Below, one piece after another: positions 48,500 to 60,600 of a stretch of 64,000 nt of DNA. Source of the DNA: Phellopilus nigrolimitatus (Eukaryota; Basidiomycota; Agaricomycetes; Hymenochaetales; Hymenochaetaceae); the NCBI GenBank assembly GCA_021029095.1, contig JAJOHG010000022.1, forward strand, positions 62,001-126,000. The letters run 5' to 3'. A model generated the notes under the pieces. That model worked only from the letters and a program-made list of their open reading frames with translations. It was not told the DNA's origin and searched no databases. Each line of letters opens with the position of its first letter. Position 1 is the first letter of the stretch. The position numbers and the translations under genes were made by a program.

Positions 48500-51400
48500 A
48501 TGCCGGCTCCTCGAAAGGAGCTACCAGAAGGTTTGAAAATGCTGACTTGAGGGAGTATCCAAGCTAAACTATTTCTATCAGGCTTCGTGGCAATCAACAC
48601 AACACATGTCCGCTGCGAAATCTGCTCATCTTTCAACCCAGATTCTGAGAATGGCTACACAATTCTTCGCAAAAGCATTCCTGTGCACATGAAGTTGGGT
48701 GGTCTGCATTCTAGAAATTATGCACAGTTGGAGAAGGTTCGTGTAGAGGAGCAGGTAACAAAAGAGCGTGCAGATGCTCGATATAATCAAGTAAACCCAG
48801 CCACACTTGCATCCTCTGGCCTCCCATCCATCCCTACTGCATCTTCAAGTACTCATGCTCTTCCGGAATCTTATTCTGTTGATATCAATGGTCTCTTTGA
48901 CTCTGATTTTATGTTTCAAACTACCAGTGAACCGTTCCTAGTTTCTGGTGGTGAAGCTCGAGACAGGGATATTTTGGCCGCCAGGCAGCAGGCTGAACTC
49001 CAGTCATATGGTCTTCGATTCTGCTGTCCACTTCCAGATGACAATGGAGAGGCCAATACAGATGATGATGCATCACTTCCACAGTCAGGGAATCAAAATG
49101 ACTCTAATGATCTTGGTGTCTTATAATCATAACTTATTCTTTTATTAATTCATTTCACTAATTCATATTATTTTCTGATATTCAGAGGAGGACATTGATC
49201 TTGCTGATCTGCAAAACTACCTGTCTTTTGGGAGAACCTGTGACTGGGCGCCATATATGAACAAAACTGTACTAATTCTTATTTTTCTTGTGCCAAATTT
49301 TAACTGATCTACTTCACTGCAAAAGATATGCCTTCTAGATGTCCTTGACAACCTTCCACGTCTTCGGATGTCTGATGCACAGCTCAGAATTCTGCTTTGG
49401 GTGATGAAAGAGGTCGGTTGCCAGGATGTACCTTCATTCTACACACTTCGGAAGGTACAGAACAACTTGCGCAGTAAACTGGCAGTTCCAACAATGGAGT
49501 TCAAGTCAAGTTTAGGGAATGTGTTCTACACAAATGACATTTGTGAAAGCATTGCAAAAGTCAGATAGATCCTCTTTTCAGTTTCTTCTACTCAGATTTT
49601 TTTTGTTCTTCTAGGACTTCTCCAATCCTCTGGTTGCAGAACATATGGTATTCTATCCTGAGGAGGGTGACATGCCCATCTCTGAGATATGGCAATGCTC
49701 ACGATGGAAAGAGCTGCCTTTGCATCTGCACTCGCCCATGTATGCAAAACAAAATACACATTTCTATGTCAATGAGCTTGCACAACTTCGAAATGGCACA
49801 CTGGTAATCCCAATAATGTGGTTCACAAATATGGGAGTGGTATATGCTCATGCCCTCATGGTCAAAAAAGAACAGGTCATTGTCTTATACTCTTGTTACT
49901 AATTTTACTGATTATCAGTTTTAGGAAGAACTTGTTGTGCAAGATGGGGCCATAGATGTTGCAGTGGATGACTTTAAATACTGTTACTCGGATCTTCAAG
50001 GAGCTATTTGCACAACATTTTCCTGTATGTATCTTTGTTACATTTACAATTTATTGTCTACTAAGCCTTTACAGCTGGCTCATCTGAGTATGCAGCAAAG
50101 ATTCCTAATCCATATCGTGAAAAGGCCAAAGGGCTACCACTATATGCTGTCAATGTGAACATGTGGGCAGATGATGTCTCAGGAAACGTCTCAAAACAGT
50201 ATAACAAACATATCAACTTTTACATGGCAAACACCAACATTCCTGGACAGCTGCTGCAACAAGAATACTTTGTTCGCTTTGTTTCCACCTCTCCATTTGC
50301 CTCATCACTTGAGCAATTTGCTGCAATCAAAAAGCAGGTTGAGTGAGTAATTTAATCTTCTGTTTCTAATTATAATATGCTAATGTAACTGAATAAATGT
50401 CAGCTCGTCACGAAAGAATCCAATTACAGCTTTTAATGCTTACACTCAAGAGCCTTGCAAATTCATGCTCAATATACCTGCACTTCCTGCAGATAACCCA
50501 CAACAATCTGAGGAATGTTCTCACAGTGGAGGGAACTCGAACCTCTTATGTCGAAGATGCGGAGCTGGAGGCACAAACATTGAAAAAGAAACACCAGAGG
50601 GATATCACCGACTGCATAAAGTAAGTATTTCAAACCACAGATTTTGTATGCTGTGCTATGTACTTAAAAGAACTATAGTGTGGTACCCCTCGAACAGTAG
50701 CTGCCACAAAGGAAGCTATTGAAGCACAGCTAGAAGCTGCCATGCGAGGGAAAACAGATAGCCACATCAGCACACTGCAGACAGGCACTGGTATCAAAGA
50801 CCGTATGGCTCAGATTTGGATTGACAAACTTGTTGCTCGGGCAAAAATGATAAGGAGCAAGTCTCCCTTAATTTCTGAAGAGGAACTTCTGGTCATGCAG
50901 AAGAAATGGTTGAATGAGAAAACAGGAAGTCCTTATAACCCATTGCTAGACCTGGAAGGTGACCATCACATTACCATTTCACTGGGCAAAAACTGATTTG
51001 AAGTAGGTCTTGATCCTCACTGTGATACACCAGTTGAGATACTCCATACTGTTCTGCTTGGGATTGTTAAATATGTCTGGCACATGCTGCATACATCTTG
51101 GTCAGACCAGCAGAGAACTCTTTTTGCTTCCAGATTACAGTCCACAGACACTTCGGGCTTGAATCTCACAGGGAATATCCGTGCTCATTATATGATGCAG
51201 TATAGAAATGGACTCATTGGGAAGCATTTCAAGATCTTGATGCAAACCATGGTTTTCCATCTTCATGGGCTTACAACACCTGCTCAGTTTCAACTTGCAA
51301 AAGCAACTGGGGAGCTTTCTGCGATGCTTTGGTACCATGAAATCAAGGACATGAAACAATATCTTGTAAGCTTTATAATTTTTTTACAACATGATCCCAA

Positions 51401-52907
51401 GTAATAAAGTACTAAACACTGTGTAAAAGGTGGATTTAGAGCAGTTGGTTGACAATATCTTGGATTCATTTGATGACTGTGACCCTGCACGGATCATCAC
51501 AAAGGTGAAACTGCATATACTCCCACATATTGTTGAAGATATCCCTCGATTTGGCCCAGCAATACACTTCTCTACTGAAGTCTTTGAGAGTTACAATGCC
51601 ATCTTTCGCATGTGTTCTGTTCTCAGCAATCACCAGGCTCCATCCCATGATATTGCAATCAAGTTCTCACACATGGATCGAATAAAGCATATTATGAGTG
51701 GTGGCTACTGGAAGGAGGCAGGGGAATGGGTTCAAGCAGGACCAGAAGTTATCAAACTCTTGCAGGACAACAATATCTTTCAACGACATATTGGATGGGT
51801 GCCAAAACCATCTTTCAAGAGAGGTATAAAACCTCTATAACAATATGATTCACAGACTAACCCATAGCACAGGGACAATAACACTGAAGTCCAAAGAGAA
51901 ACCCCCACCACAAGCTCTGATTGGCATCTTAGCAGCTAAAGGCTTCCATATAAAAGATACAGGACCTATTGATAAAGCATGGCTGAACTCAGACTGGGAG
52001 TTAGGCCAGTCTGTTATGTCTGAACAAGGGGAAGGATGCAGACTTGGAGCATGGGTTTTCTACAGAAGCAAGACAGTATGTATTCTTGTATCTATGGAGT
52101 ATACTGTTTTATTTGCTGATTATTCAAATTTAAAGACTTTCTGTATAGGTCGCATTCTAGAGATTGCAAGCCAAACTAAAGGAGAAAAAGGAGTGGTTCT
52201 AATGAACAAATTTGTCTTGGGAGACTCCTTGCATGAGGAGTTTAAATTGCCAATTGTAACCCAGCAGAATGATGCAGAGGTGTTTGGAATTGTGGATTCT
52301 CTTGTAAGTCTATTGAAATCAGCATCTGTTCCCATAATCTCATAGGTCATGATAGTCCATTTATTGCATTGCAAATATTCAACATGACTGTCGGTCAGGA
52401 GACTGCCAACTCACTACTCCACGGGTTGAATATCAAGAACATAAAGCAACTTCACGTGAAAACATGGCTCTCACTCACTCAGACAGTGCTCGGTTTCTCC
52501 TGAATTTGCATGCTTTGCATAATGCAAGTCTGCACAGAGATATCCTTCCACGTCATCTCACTGCTCCAGTCCCACTTGTTCAAAAGGAAGATTGTATAGC
52601 TCGCCATACAGAACTCAGCACACAGTTGCAAGTCACACAAGGCAAAAAAAGAGCTGAGACTGCTGTAAAGAGGAAAACTGCCAATGCTGCAAAGAAGGCA
52701 CAAAAGACAACAGAAGTGTCAGCAGGTGGGCTACAAATGGAGTATCCAGGGGGGCTACAGGCTGAAGGGAACCAAGTTGAAACTAGCTCAAGCTCAGCTG
52801 GGCCACTCAGATCAGGGGGGATAGCCAGTAAAAAGAGGAAGCCAGGTTCATTAGATTCTATTACTCAGCCAGAAAGGACAGAAAAGCAGACAGGAGAGAG
52901 TAGTTAA
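48500..52907 (+). CDS. Large transposase-like protein (CACTA/Plavaka-type candidate)
   Basis: Fourteen exons splice in frame to 1224 aa: 48500-48530, 48582-49115, 49186-49268, 49326-49559, 49615-49875, 49925-50024, 50075-50342, 50404-50620, 50679-50958, 51007-51365, 51430-51823, 51873-52079, 52149-52303 and 52356-52907. The N-terminus has a zinc-finger-like C-x-x-C near residue 20. Hallmarks follow: PRLRMSDAQLRILLWVMKE, FYVNELAQLRNG, WADDVSGNVSKQYNKH, FVRFVSTSPFASSLEQF, a Cys/His cluster ending C-R-R-C, DTPVEILHTVLLGIVKY, and ALHNASLHRDILPRHLTAP near the end. I know these as features of a highly multi-copy Agaricomycete family usually left unnamed. Its size, Cys/His clusters, conserved acidic residues and copy behaviour suggest a CACTA/Plavaka-like DDE transposase. 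The exact superfamily is uncertain. No disabling mutation was seen. Confidence 0.7.
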
Positions 52908-52974
52908 ATATATATGCAACTAAAAGTGATGGCATGAAGAAGCTTTGTATAAACTGCACTCAGACAAGCACTGC

Positions 52975-53396
52975 ATGCCGATCCTTCCAGCTTATGTAAT
53001 TCAAAGTGAATAATATCCCCCTCTATTTACCTCAGGATTTCTGCAATGCTAAGAAATTCTAAACACAAGGTTATGCTAAGATACATCCCAGCTATCAGCT
53101 GGCAGTTTTATTTCATATCTCCGCTCCTTTGTTACAGAGTTATACACACAGAACCATCCAGCTGACAAATTATGAAGCTCTTTTAGGCAAGAGCTTCATA
53201 ATTTGTCAGCTGGATGGTTCTGTGTGTATAACTCTGTAACAAAGGAGCGGAGATATGAAATAAAACTGCCAGCTGATAGCTGGGATGTATCTTAGCATAA
53301 CCTTGTGTTTAGAATTTCTTAGCATTGCAGAAATCCTGAGGTAAATAGAGGGGGATATTATTCACTTTGAATTACATAAGCTGGAAGGATCGGCAT
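52975..53396. repeat. Perfect 422-bp palindrome
   Basis: Two 208-bp arms (52975-53182 and 53189-53396) are exact reverse complements around a 6-nt loop TTAGGC. The outer ends read ATGCCGATCC and GGATCGGCAT. It begins 68 bp after the transposase-like gene. It may be a foldback MITE or two terminal inverted repeats brought together. Both flanks contain GACAAGCA, but offset, so a target duplication is not established. Confidence 0.9.
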
Positions 53397-53859
53397 CGAC
53401 AAGCAGCACTGCTGATTCGCAAGAAGGGCAAGACCCTCCAGTCGTCACTGTCATCACTCAAGCCTCGGGGTCTGGCTTTGGCTCCTCCACGAGTGGCCAT
53501 TTGACCATGCTGCTGCATATGGCATTTGCAAAGATGTCCTCTGATGACATCCCAAGGCCGTCTAAACGATGCTCCAACTCCAATTCGTTTGTCTCTTCAA
53601 CGGTGTCTCCGCACGCATGAGCTGGAAGTCTTAGTGGTAGTGGAAGTAAAAGCGGAGAAGGGGCAAGTGCTTCCAGCTTGGGTGCCAGCGTTGCTGCAGG
53701 CGGCTACTTGGTCTTTCGGTCTCAGAGGGCTTGCTGGTTCAGGCGTCTCTTCGCCAGTACTGTCATCTGGGCATTTGTCACCCAGCTCAGCTGCGCCTCA
53801 TGGCGCTCAGCCACACCAGCACCGGAAACTGTTGATGCACTGCAGTGGGGGATGACCAC
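53397..53859. other. Spacer next to the palindrome
   Basis: This GC-balanced stretch has a Ser-rich coding-like character (repeated Gly/Ser/Ala codons near 53640-53700). It may be the damaged 5' part of the kinase gene that follows. No intact frame. Confidence 0.35.
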
Positions 53860-55160
53860 CATGAAACATCTGAAACATCGTGAAACAAGGTGAAGATTCT
53901 TGCAAAGCTGAGGGATGCGGGTTCATGGGGGCAATTCGGCTGGAAGAGTCGATGGGCAATATGATGAATCGGTACATCGTGCTGGTACGTTCATCTCTTT
54001 TCTTATGGCATCACTTTGTACTGACTCTTGTCTCAGGAACTCGCCAGGGGAGGCTCTTTGTGGGATGCAATCGAGCGGGCTGACGGTCCGCTCGATGAAA
54101 CGTATGTGAGAAGCGTCGCAGCCGAATTGGTGAGTCTTTATCTCGATGTCTCACATTTAGCTTTGGCTGACGTTGTTCCTAAATACTTACGCTTCTGTCT
54201 CTCAAGAAACAGTGCATCAACCACCGGGACATTAAGCCCGAGAATATCCTGCTCACCGCCCGCGGACGTCCCCTCCTTGTGGACTTCGGTATGGCTGTGC
54301 AGCTCGACAACGGCAAAGGCACGACTGGATCGTGCGGCACGCCTGGGTACACGGCGCCAGAGGTTATCCGCCAAGCAAGAGTACGGATTCCCGGCGGATG
54401 TGTTCTCGCTCGAATACATGATGTTTGAGTGTCTAACAGGATACGGACCCTTTGAAAGCGAAAACGCCCATGCTAGCGATATGAAGACAATGCACGAGAA
54501 GTTGATCTTCCCGGATGAACAGGAGCTGGACTTCTATACAAAGCACTTCATCGGCAGCCTTCTGGAGAAAGACCCGCACAAGCGCGCGAAGGCTGAGGAC
54601 GCTAAACAGTCAGCGTACTTGGAGGGAATCGACTGGATCCGCGTCGCGAGCGGGGACTACAATGTTCCAAAGGAGTGGATGCCTCCGACCAGCGTCACCG
54701 ACGTTTCGAACATAGAACTAGACAAGAAAATTCTTCTCGACACGAGCAGAGAGTTCGGGCTCGTGGACATCAACGACGACGAAGAGCTAAGATTCACGAC
54801 GGGCCTGTTCGCTGTTCGTGAATGCTGGCAGACGCTAACGCAAGGATGCTGAGCCGATCGGCACCTGGTCAAGAATGGAGCGAGCGCGATGCACGCGTGG
54901 TTTTCAGGATGCCCGTTGACGAGGACCCACCTGCGTTTCAATGGGAGGGTGGCTTGTCTGGTCTGTCTTGGGGATGCGCCAGTCTACAGAGCACCCCGAT
55001 GCCATCCGCTTCGACGTCACTGCAATCGGACGTTTCGGTATGAGCTCGCTCAGCACATCTGCCGCCGTTACGGATATCAGCAGTATCGAAACCGAGCCTC
55101 TTCGTGCCGAAGCCGATGCACCCATTGCCGCCATCCATCCAGGACTTAACGGAATCCGAG
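53860..55160 (+). pseudogene. Serine/threonine protein kinase pseudogene
   Basis: The sequence shows kinase landmarks: an alpha-C/hinge-like segment ending MNRYIVL, ELARGGSLWDAIERADGPLDE after an intron at about 53988-54036, then the catalytic loop [11 protein letters not shown] (54222), DFG (54282) and [10 protein letters not shown] (about 54333). The frame breaks at about 53921-53931 and again near 54370-54380, between APEV and YGFPADVFS. The C-terminal tail from 54420 to about 54850 is open, then drifts between frames. The ATP-binding lobe with its glycine loop and lysine was not found. It lies between the palindrome and its damaged second copy. Confidence 0.7.
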
Positions 55161-55167
55161 AGGGGCA

Positions 55168-55395
55168 TACAAAATTATGAAGCTCTTGCCTAATAGAGCT
55201 TCATAATTTGTCAGCTGTATAGTTCTGTGTATAACTCTGTAACAAAGGAGCGGAGATATGAAATAAAACTGCCAGCTGATAGCTGGGATGTATCTTAGTA
55301 TAACCTTGTGTTTATAATTTCTTAGCAATGCAGAAATCCCGAGTTAAATCAAGGGGGATATTATTCACTTTCAATGACATAAGCCAGAAGGATCG
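55168..55395. repeat. Truncated, diverged copy of the palindrome arm
   Basis: A short inverted stub (AATTATGAAGCTCTT, loop GCCTA) leads into a full arm resembling 53189-53396 with scattered substitutions and ending GGATCGGCAT. Most of the left arm is missing. The loop is in the opposite orientation to that of the perfect copy. Confidence 0.8.
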
Positions 55396-55799
55396 GCATA
55401 TGCAGATCCGAGAGTATCAGCTGACCTCAAGAGAACATTTGGACGGTTGACCATCAAAAAACAATACCGAAAATATCTGCCTAATATTTCAGAAATGCTG
55501 TAGTAACAATATAGTCCAGATACGGATGTAACATCATGAAGCTCTTGTTGCAACATGCCCAGCCAGTGAAAAAAAAGAATCAACAAGAAACCTTTTGCCA
55601 TTATCTTGAATACCTCGCACTAAGACCAGCTCAAACATCATACAAACAGTGAATTTTAAATGTAGTTAAAACATCTCTGGGGTCATTGCCCGAACCCATG
55701 AGCAAAAAATTGTTTTACAAACATTTCAGTAATATTGACTACATAAGAGCACACCACCTCCATACAAGATTCGGACGAGAATCTAGTCGCGACGTTCAA
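55396..55799. other. AT-rich spacer, no feature recognised
   Basis: No gene, repeat or terminal motif could be supported. It is the right flank of the roughly 11-kb segment that separates blocks H and F of the outer unit. Confidence 0.4.
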
Positions 55800-57076
55800 C
55801 TCGTTTGGCGGTGTAGGACCTGTCATCCAAGTCCTCTCGGCTCTGATCGCGTCGTCGTCATTCACGTCTTCTACCCGCACTGCGCACTTGCTGCGTCTCC
55901 ACCTCCCGCGTGCTGTACACGACATCAAGCTCGATCGCTCCCAGCCTCGAGCTCCTCCGCACGACAACTCAGCAGGCGGCGAGGTCGTTCGATGAGAGTT
56001 AGACGAGAGCGAGCTGCGTGTGTTTCGTAGGGACGAGCTGGGTCCAAACGATGACGTCATCGCGGTATTTCACCCGGTATCTCAAGCCGGCCGCCGAGCC
56101 TCCGTTGTTTCTCACGCTTCTGCCCGTCGAGAAATGAGCTAGCGTGCGACCCATTTCTTTCTTCGAGTTGGAGATGCTGCTGACGGAGTTCGTATATTTA
56201 TACTAATATAAAAAGAAAATGCGATTATTGTGCGGCGACGCGTAAACCTGTCCACCAAAAGCTGCGCCATCGAGGGCGCCTTAGAGTTAGTCGATCTACT
56301 TCCGTTTTCTTTCGCGTTACTCGCTAGCCTATCAAACACTCAAGGGTTGTTGACGAAATTCGACCAGGCGGTTATACAGTACACAGGTCGGCCGGCCTTC
56401 TCAGAAAGCAGCTCTTGACCAGCCAAGACACTTTGTCGCAGCAACGTGAGTATTCTATTTTCTCGCTCTCGAGCAAAGCAACCCGATTGAAACGGTCATT
56501 TAGTTAGCTACAATGGGTGGATAGGCAAGCCGCCGAGCCTCATATCGAATATAGAAAAGCGCATCGCGGCGAAGGCCTGCGTGTCAGCACGGTGCGTTGC
56601 GCTTATCCTCGTTTCTCCTCCATCTCCTTGATGTACATCCCTCGCTATCTTTAACAGCATCGCGAAGCCCGAGCAGTTCCCCTGTCACTCTGTTTCCAGT
56701 TCCTCGCTTCGTTCCTGTCGCTACATGTAGCGAGACCGTGTCTGTCGACCGCATTGCTCCGACGGCAGCAACCTCCATCGCTGCGCCCGCTCTCCTTCCG
56801 CTAAACATCGTCCGATGCGCGCAGCAGGAAAGATAGATGCGTCCTGGATACGAAGATGAAAGACCAAGGTCCCATATTTGGGCATGCAGCGTGCGACGCA
56901 CGCATACCTGCCTGCCCGAGCGCGTCGCGGACGCTCTAGGCGCTATCCTGCGTGAGCGGCCTTGTATTTCCTTTTCACTCTTGCCTCTCAATCAGCGTTG
57001 CGCTTCGACAGCTGTGTGCACGACGGATGCAAACGCCGTCGACGCGAAACTCGACCCCACCTCAACCGCCCCGCCT
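55800..57076 (+). repeat. Tail block F of unit 6, left part
   Basis: This is a forward copy of F. It has CRE-like GATGACGTCATCG near 56051, a TATA-like AT stretch at about 56198-56216, and a 62-codon open frame at 56230-56418 that is nearly the same in unit 1 (5249-5437 reverse) but broken in units 4 and 5. The last five bases, CGCCT (57072-57076), are the copia target duplication. Confidence 0.6.
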
Positions 57077-57644
57077 TGTAGCTTGGTGAGACAAGTCCGC
57101 GCAACGGCCTTACAGTAGTACACCTAGTACGAAGTAAGCTCAGTCGTTTGCGCGGTATGCGAACGTCTGTTCATATCACAAACTAACCTAGTACGAAGTA
57201 AGCTAGTTTAATGTAGTAATAAGTAAAAGTATAATAGAAACGTTATAATGTCCGAAAGCTCACCTCAGTCGTTTGCGCGGTATGCGAACGTCTGAGGTGG
57301 CCGAAAGAATAAACAGGCTTTTTATACTACGGGTTTTCGGGGCTGCGGAGAGCCGCTTTTACGCTACGAAAGAAAGGGGGAACGATAAAGGGAGATAAAG
57401 ACACATAAATGATGAGTAAATAACTATCTATCTCGGCACTGTAAAACGAGGGGGCTCGGACAGCGAGCGGGGGTGGTGTGCGAGTGGCGCGCGGGTGAAC
57501 CGAGATCGCGGGCCAGCCAATCGCGGTCCAGTGAGCCTCGGGCTCGCTGAGCCGAGACGATGCGCTCGTGACCTCGCCGCCCGAGCACGCAACCAGTGCG
57601 CACTCGCTCTCGGCCTCGCGGCTCCGCCGACTTGGATTCCAACA
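57077..57644 (-). repeat. Copia 3' LTR (568 bp)
   Basis: This is the downstream LTR in sense orientation, and its sequence matches 62256-62823. It contains two pairs of internal direct repeats: CCTAGTACGAAGTAAGCT at 57123 and 57187, and a 29-bp motif with TTTGCGCGGTATGCGAACG at 57141-57169 and 57266-57294. Confidence 0.95.
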
Positions 57645-57651
57645 CTCCCCC

Positions 57652-60600
57652 TCAAGTCGAGAGGAGCCCGAGCGCGGCCGCGAAATGCTTCACCTTGAAC
57701 GAAGGGAGTGGCTTCGTGAGCGCGTCGGCAACCATATCGGCGGTCGGGCAGTATGTGAGCTTGATCGACCCGTTTTCGCAAACCCAGCGCAGGAAGTGAT
57801 ACCGGATGTCGATATGCTTCGTGCGCGCATGGTACTGATGGTCTTTAGTGAGTGCGATGGCGGACTGGTTGTCAGAGAAAAGGACAGTCGGTCCGTCAAT
57901 CGGCTTGAAAATTTGCATGATGAGCTGGCGAAGCCAGATCGCCTCCTTCGCGGCGTGCGTCGCTGCGACGTACTCGCTCTCGGTCGTCGAGAGCGAAACA
58001 ATCTCCTGTCGTTTAGAGTACCAGGAAACGGCGCCGCCGTCAATCAAAAATGCGTTACCTGAGATTGCGCGCCGGTCCTCCTGCATGCTCCCATCCGCAT
58101 CCGCGTACCCCTTCATTCCACCATCCCCCGCGTCTCCAATCCCTCCGTACGTGAGTCGGAGTTTGCGCGAGCCCTTCAGGTAGCGGAATACCCGCTTTAC
58201 AGCTTCCCAATGCGCGGGTCCGGGGTCGTTTGAGAAACGCGACAGTAGCGTCACGGCGAACGCGATGTCCGGCCGTGTCGCCATTGCCGCGTACATCAGC
58301 GATCCGAGCGCTTCGCGGTATGGTACTCCGCGCATCAGGGCGTGGTCCTGCGCGGTCTTCGGGCCCTGCGTGCTGTGGAGGTGGAGATTCGGGTCCATCG
58401 GCGACGAAACGGACTTGAGTTCTTCAAAGTTGAACCGGCCGAGAATGGAGTCGATGTAGGCTGTTTGCGACAGCGAGAGCGTCTTCGCGTCGCAGTTTCG
58501 TTGGACCTCGATCCCCAGTAGCCAGTGCAGTGAGCCGAGGTCAGTCACCTCGACATAGCGAGACAGTCCGGACTTGAGTGCAGACACGAGCGAGGCAGTG
58601 GTAGCAGCGATCGTGCAGTCGTCGACATGTACGACGACGATCGTCACGTCACGCCCATCGTGACGGAAAAAGACCGCTTGGTCCACGTCACAACGTGTCA
58701 GTCCAAGCTCGTCGACAAAGATCCATGTCAGTTTCTGGTACCACCTCCGTCCACTCTGCTTCAACCCGTACAACGTCTTCTTCAACCTCAAGACTTTTGT
58801 GCCCGCATCGCGTGGTGCATATCCGGGAGGATGTCGCATGTAGATAACCTCTCCGGGCTCTAGCTCACCGTTAAGGTAAGCACCTTTGATGTCTACTTGC
58901 TCCAGCTCCAGGTCCAATCGCGCGGCCATCGCAAGTGTCGCGCGGATGGATGCGAGCTTCGCGACGGGCGCGAAGGTGTCAAAATAGTCGATCCCCGGCA
59001 CCTGGCTAAAACCCTGCGCGACAAGCCGAGCTTTGCGACGGACGACGTTTCCGGCCGCATCCTTTTTGATCTTGAAGACCCACTTCGACCCGACAACGTT
59101 GGCACCCACCGGAGGCTCCTCCAGCACCCACGTACCAGCCGCCCAAAGCGTCTCCAACTCCTCGTGGATCGCGCGCTCCCACTCCGACCATTCCGGCAGG
59201 CGCTTCGCCTCTGCGAGCGAGCGCGGCTCGAGTCCCTCGGCCTCCTCCATCGCGGCCGAAAAATCATATTCGACGTCGTAATCGTCTTCCTCCGCCGCCA
59301 GGTTCGCGGTCTCCTCCTCCTGATCAACATACTCGCGCAATGTGCGCATTCCTCGCGGAACGGCACCATCGCGGCGCCAATGCGAAGGCGCTCCCTCTCC
59401 AGAATCCAGGCGACGAAGATAAGCCGATGGCGCGCGAACTCGCCGTTCGCGCGGCTCTGGTGCTTGCGCCGGAAGGTGAGACGCTGCTGGTCTCTCCGGG
59501 GCAGGCTGTGGCTGTCCCGCTGGCGGATCGCTTGCTGGTTCGGCGGGATCGGCGGGTCCTTGGGGATTTTCAGCGGGTGGTGGCTGCGTCGGCAGATGTT
59601 CGGCGGGCAGTTTTGCTGTTGGCGGTGAGTTTTTCGAAGTCGTTTCGTTTTCTACTCCACCATCCAGTTCCTCCCCCTCGAGACGATTCGAAATCTCTCC
59701 GGGATCAAAATAAACGTTACGCTCGACGCTAATTGTCTTCTTTTCCGGCCAAAAAATCCTCTGCCCGTTTGAGGTCTTATCGAAACCCATCCACCGTCCT
59801 TCTCGCGCGCGCGGGGCGAGCTTAGAGCTCGTGTCGTCGTGCACCCAGCACTTGGATCCCCAGACGCGCAGTCCGCGAAGATCGGGCTTTCGCCCGGTCA
59901 TCGCTTCGTGCGGCGTTTTGTCCTTCAGCGCGCGAGTCGCGGTTCGGTTCTTCAACCAAACGGCGTGTCCAGCCGCCTCCGCCCACAAAAACTTCGGCAT
60001 CCGGCTCGCGTGCAACATCGCGCGGACCTTCTCGAGTATCGTCCGGTTTAGCCGCTCCGCGACGCCATTGTGTTGCGGAGTGTCGTGAACGGTAAGTTTT
60101 TGCTTCGTTCCTTTACTATTCAAATACATGACAAATTCTTTGCCAGTGTATTCGCCGCCGCGGTCCGAATGAAGGATTTGGACCTTCGCATTCATCTGGG
60201 TTTCGGCCCAGGCCTCGAAATGACGGTAAGAACGAAAAACGTCGCTCTTTTTCTTCAGCAGGTATAACTTCGTCACGCGCGTCGCATCGTCCGTGAATGA
60301 GACATAGTAGTGTCGCCCGCCAAGCGAACGAGTTGGCGATGGTCCCCATACATCGCTATGGACCTCGCCTCCGAATTGCGCAGCGCGCTCTCCGTCTCGT
60401 TCACGTGCGATCATGCGGCGCGTCGCCTTGCCGTATACGCAGGACTCGCAGAGTGTCGGCGTTGGTCCAGACGTGTCGAGGCGCAACCCCGTAACCCATC
60501 CATTGCGTACTAATCGCTCCGCGACCTTAGGCGAGATATGGCCCATGCGAGCGTGGAGCTCCATGAGGCTCAACGTCTCCTCGGCCGCATTCGCCGCGTC

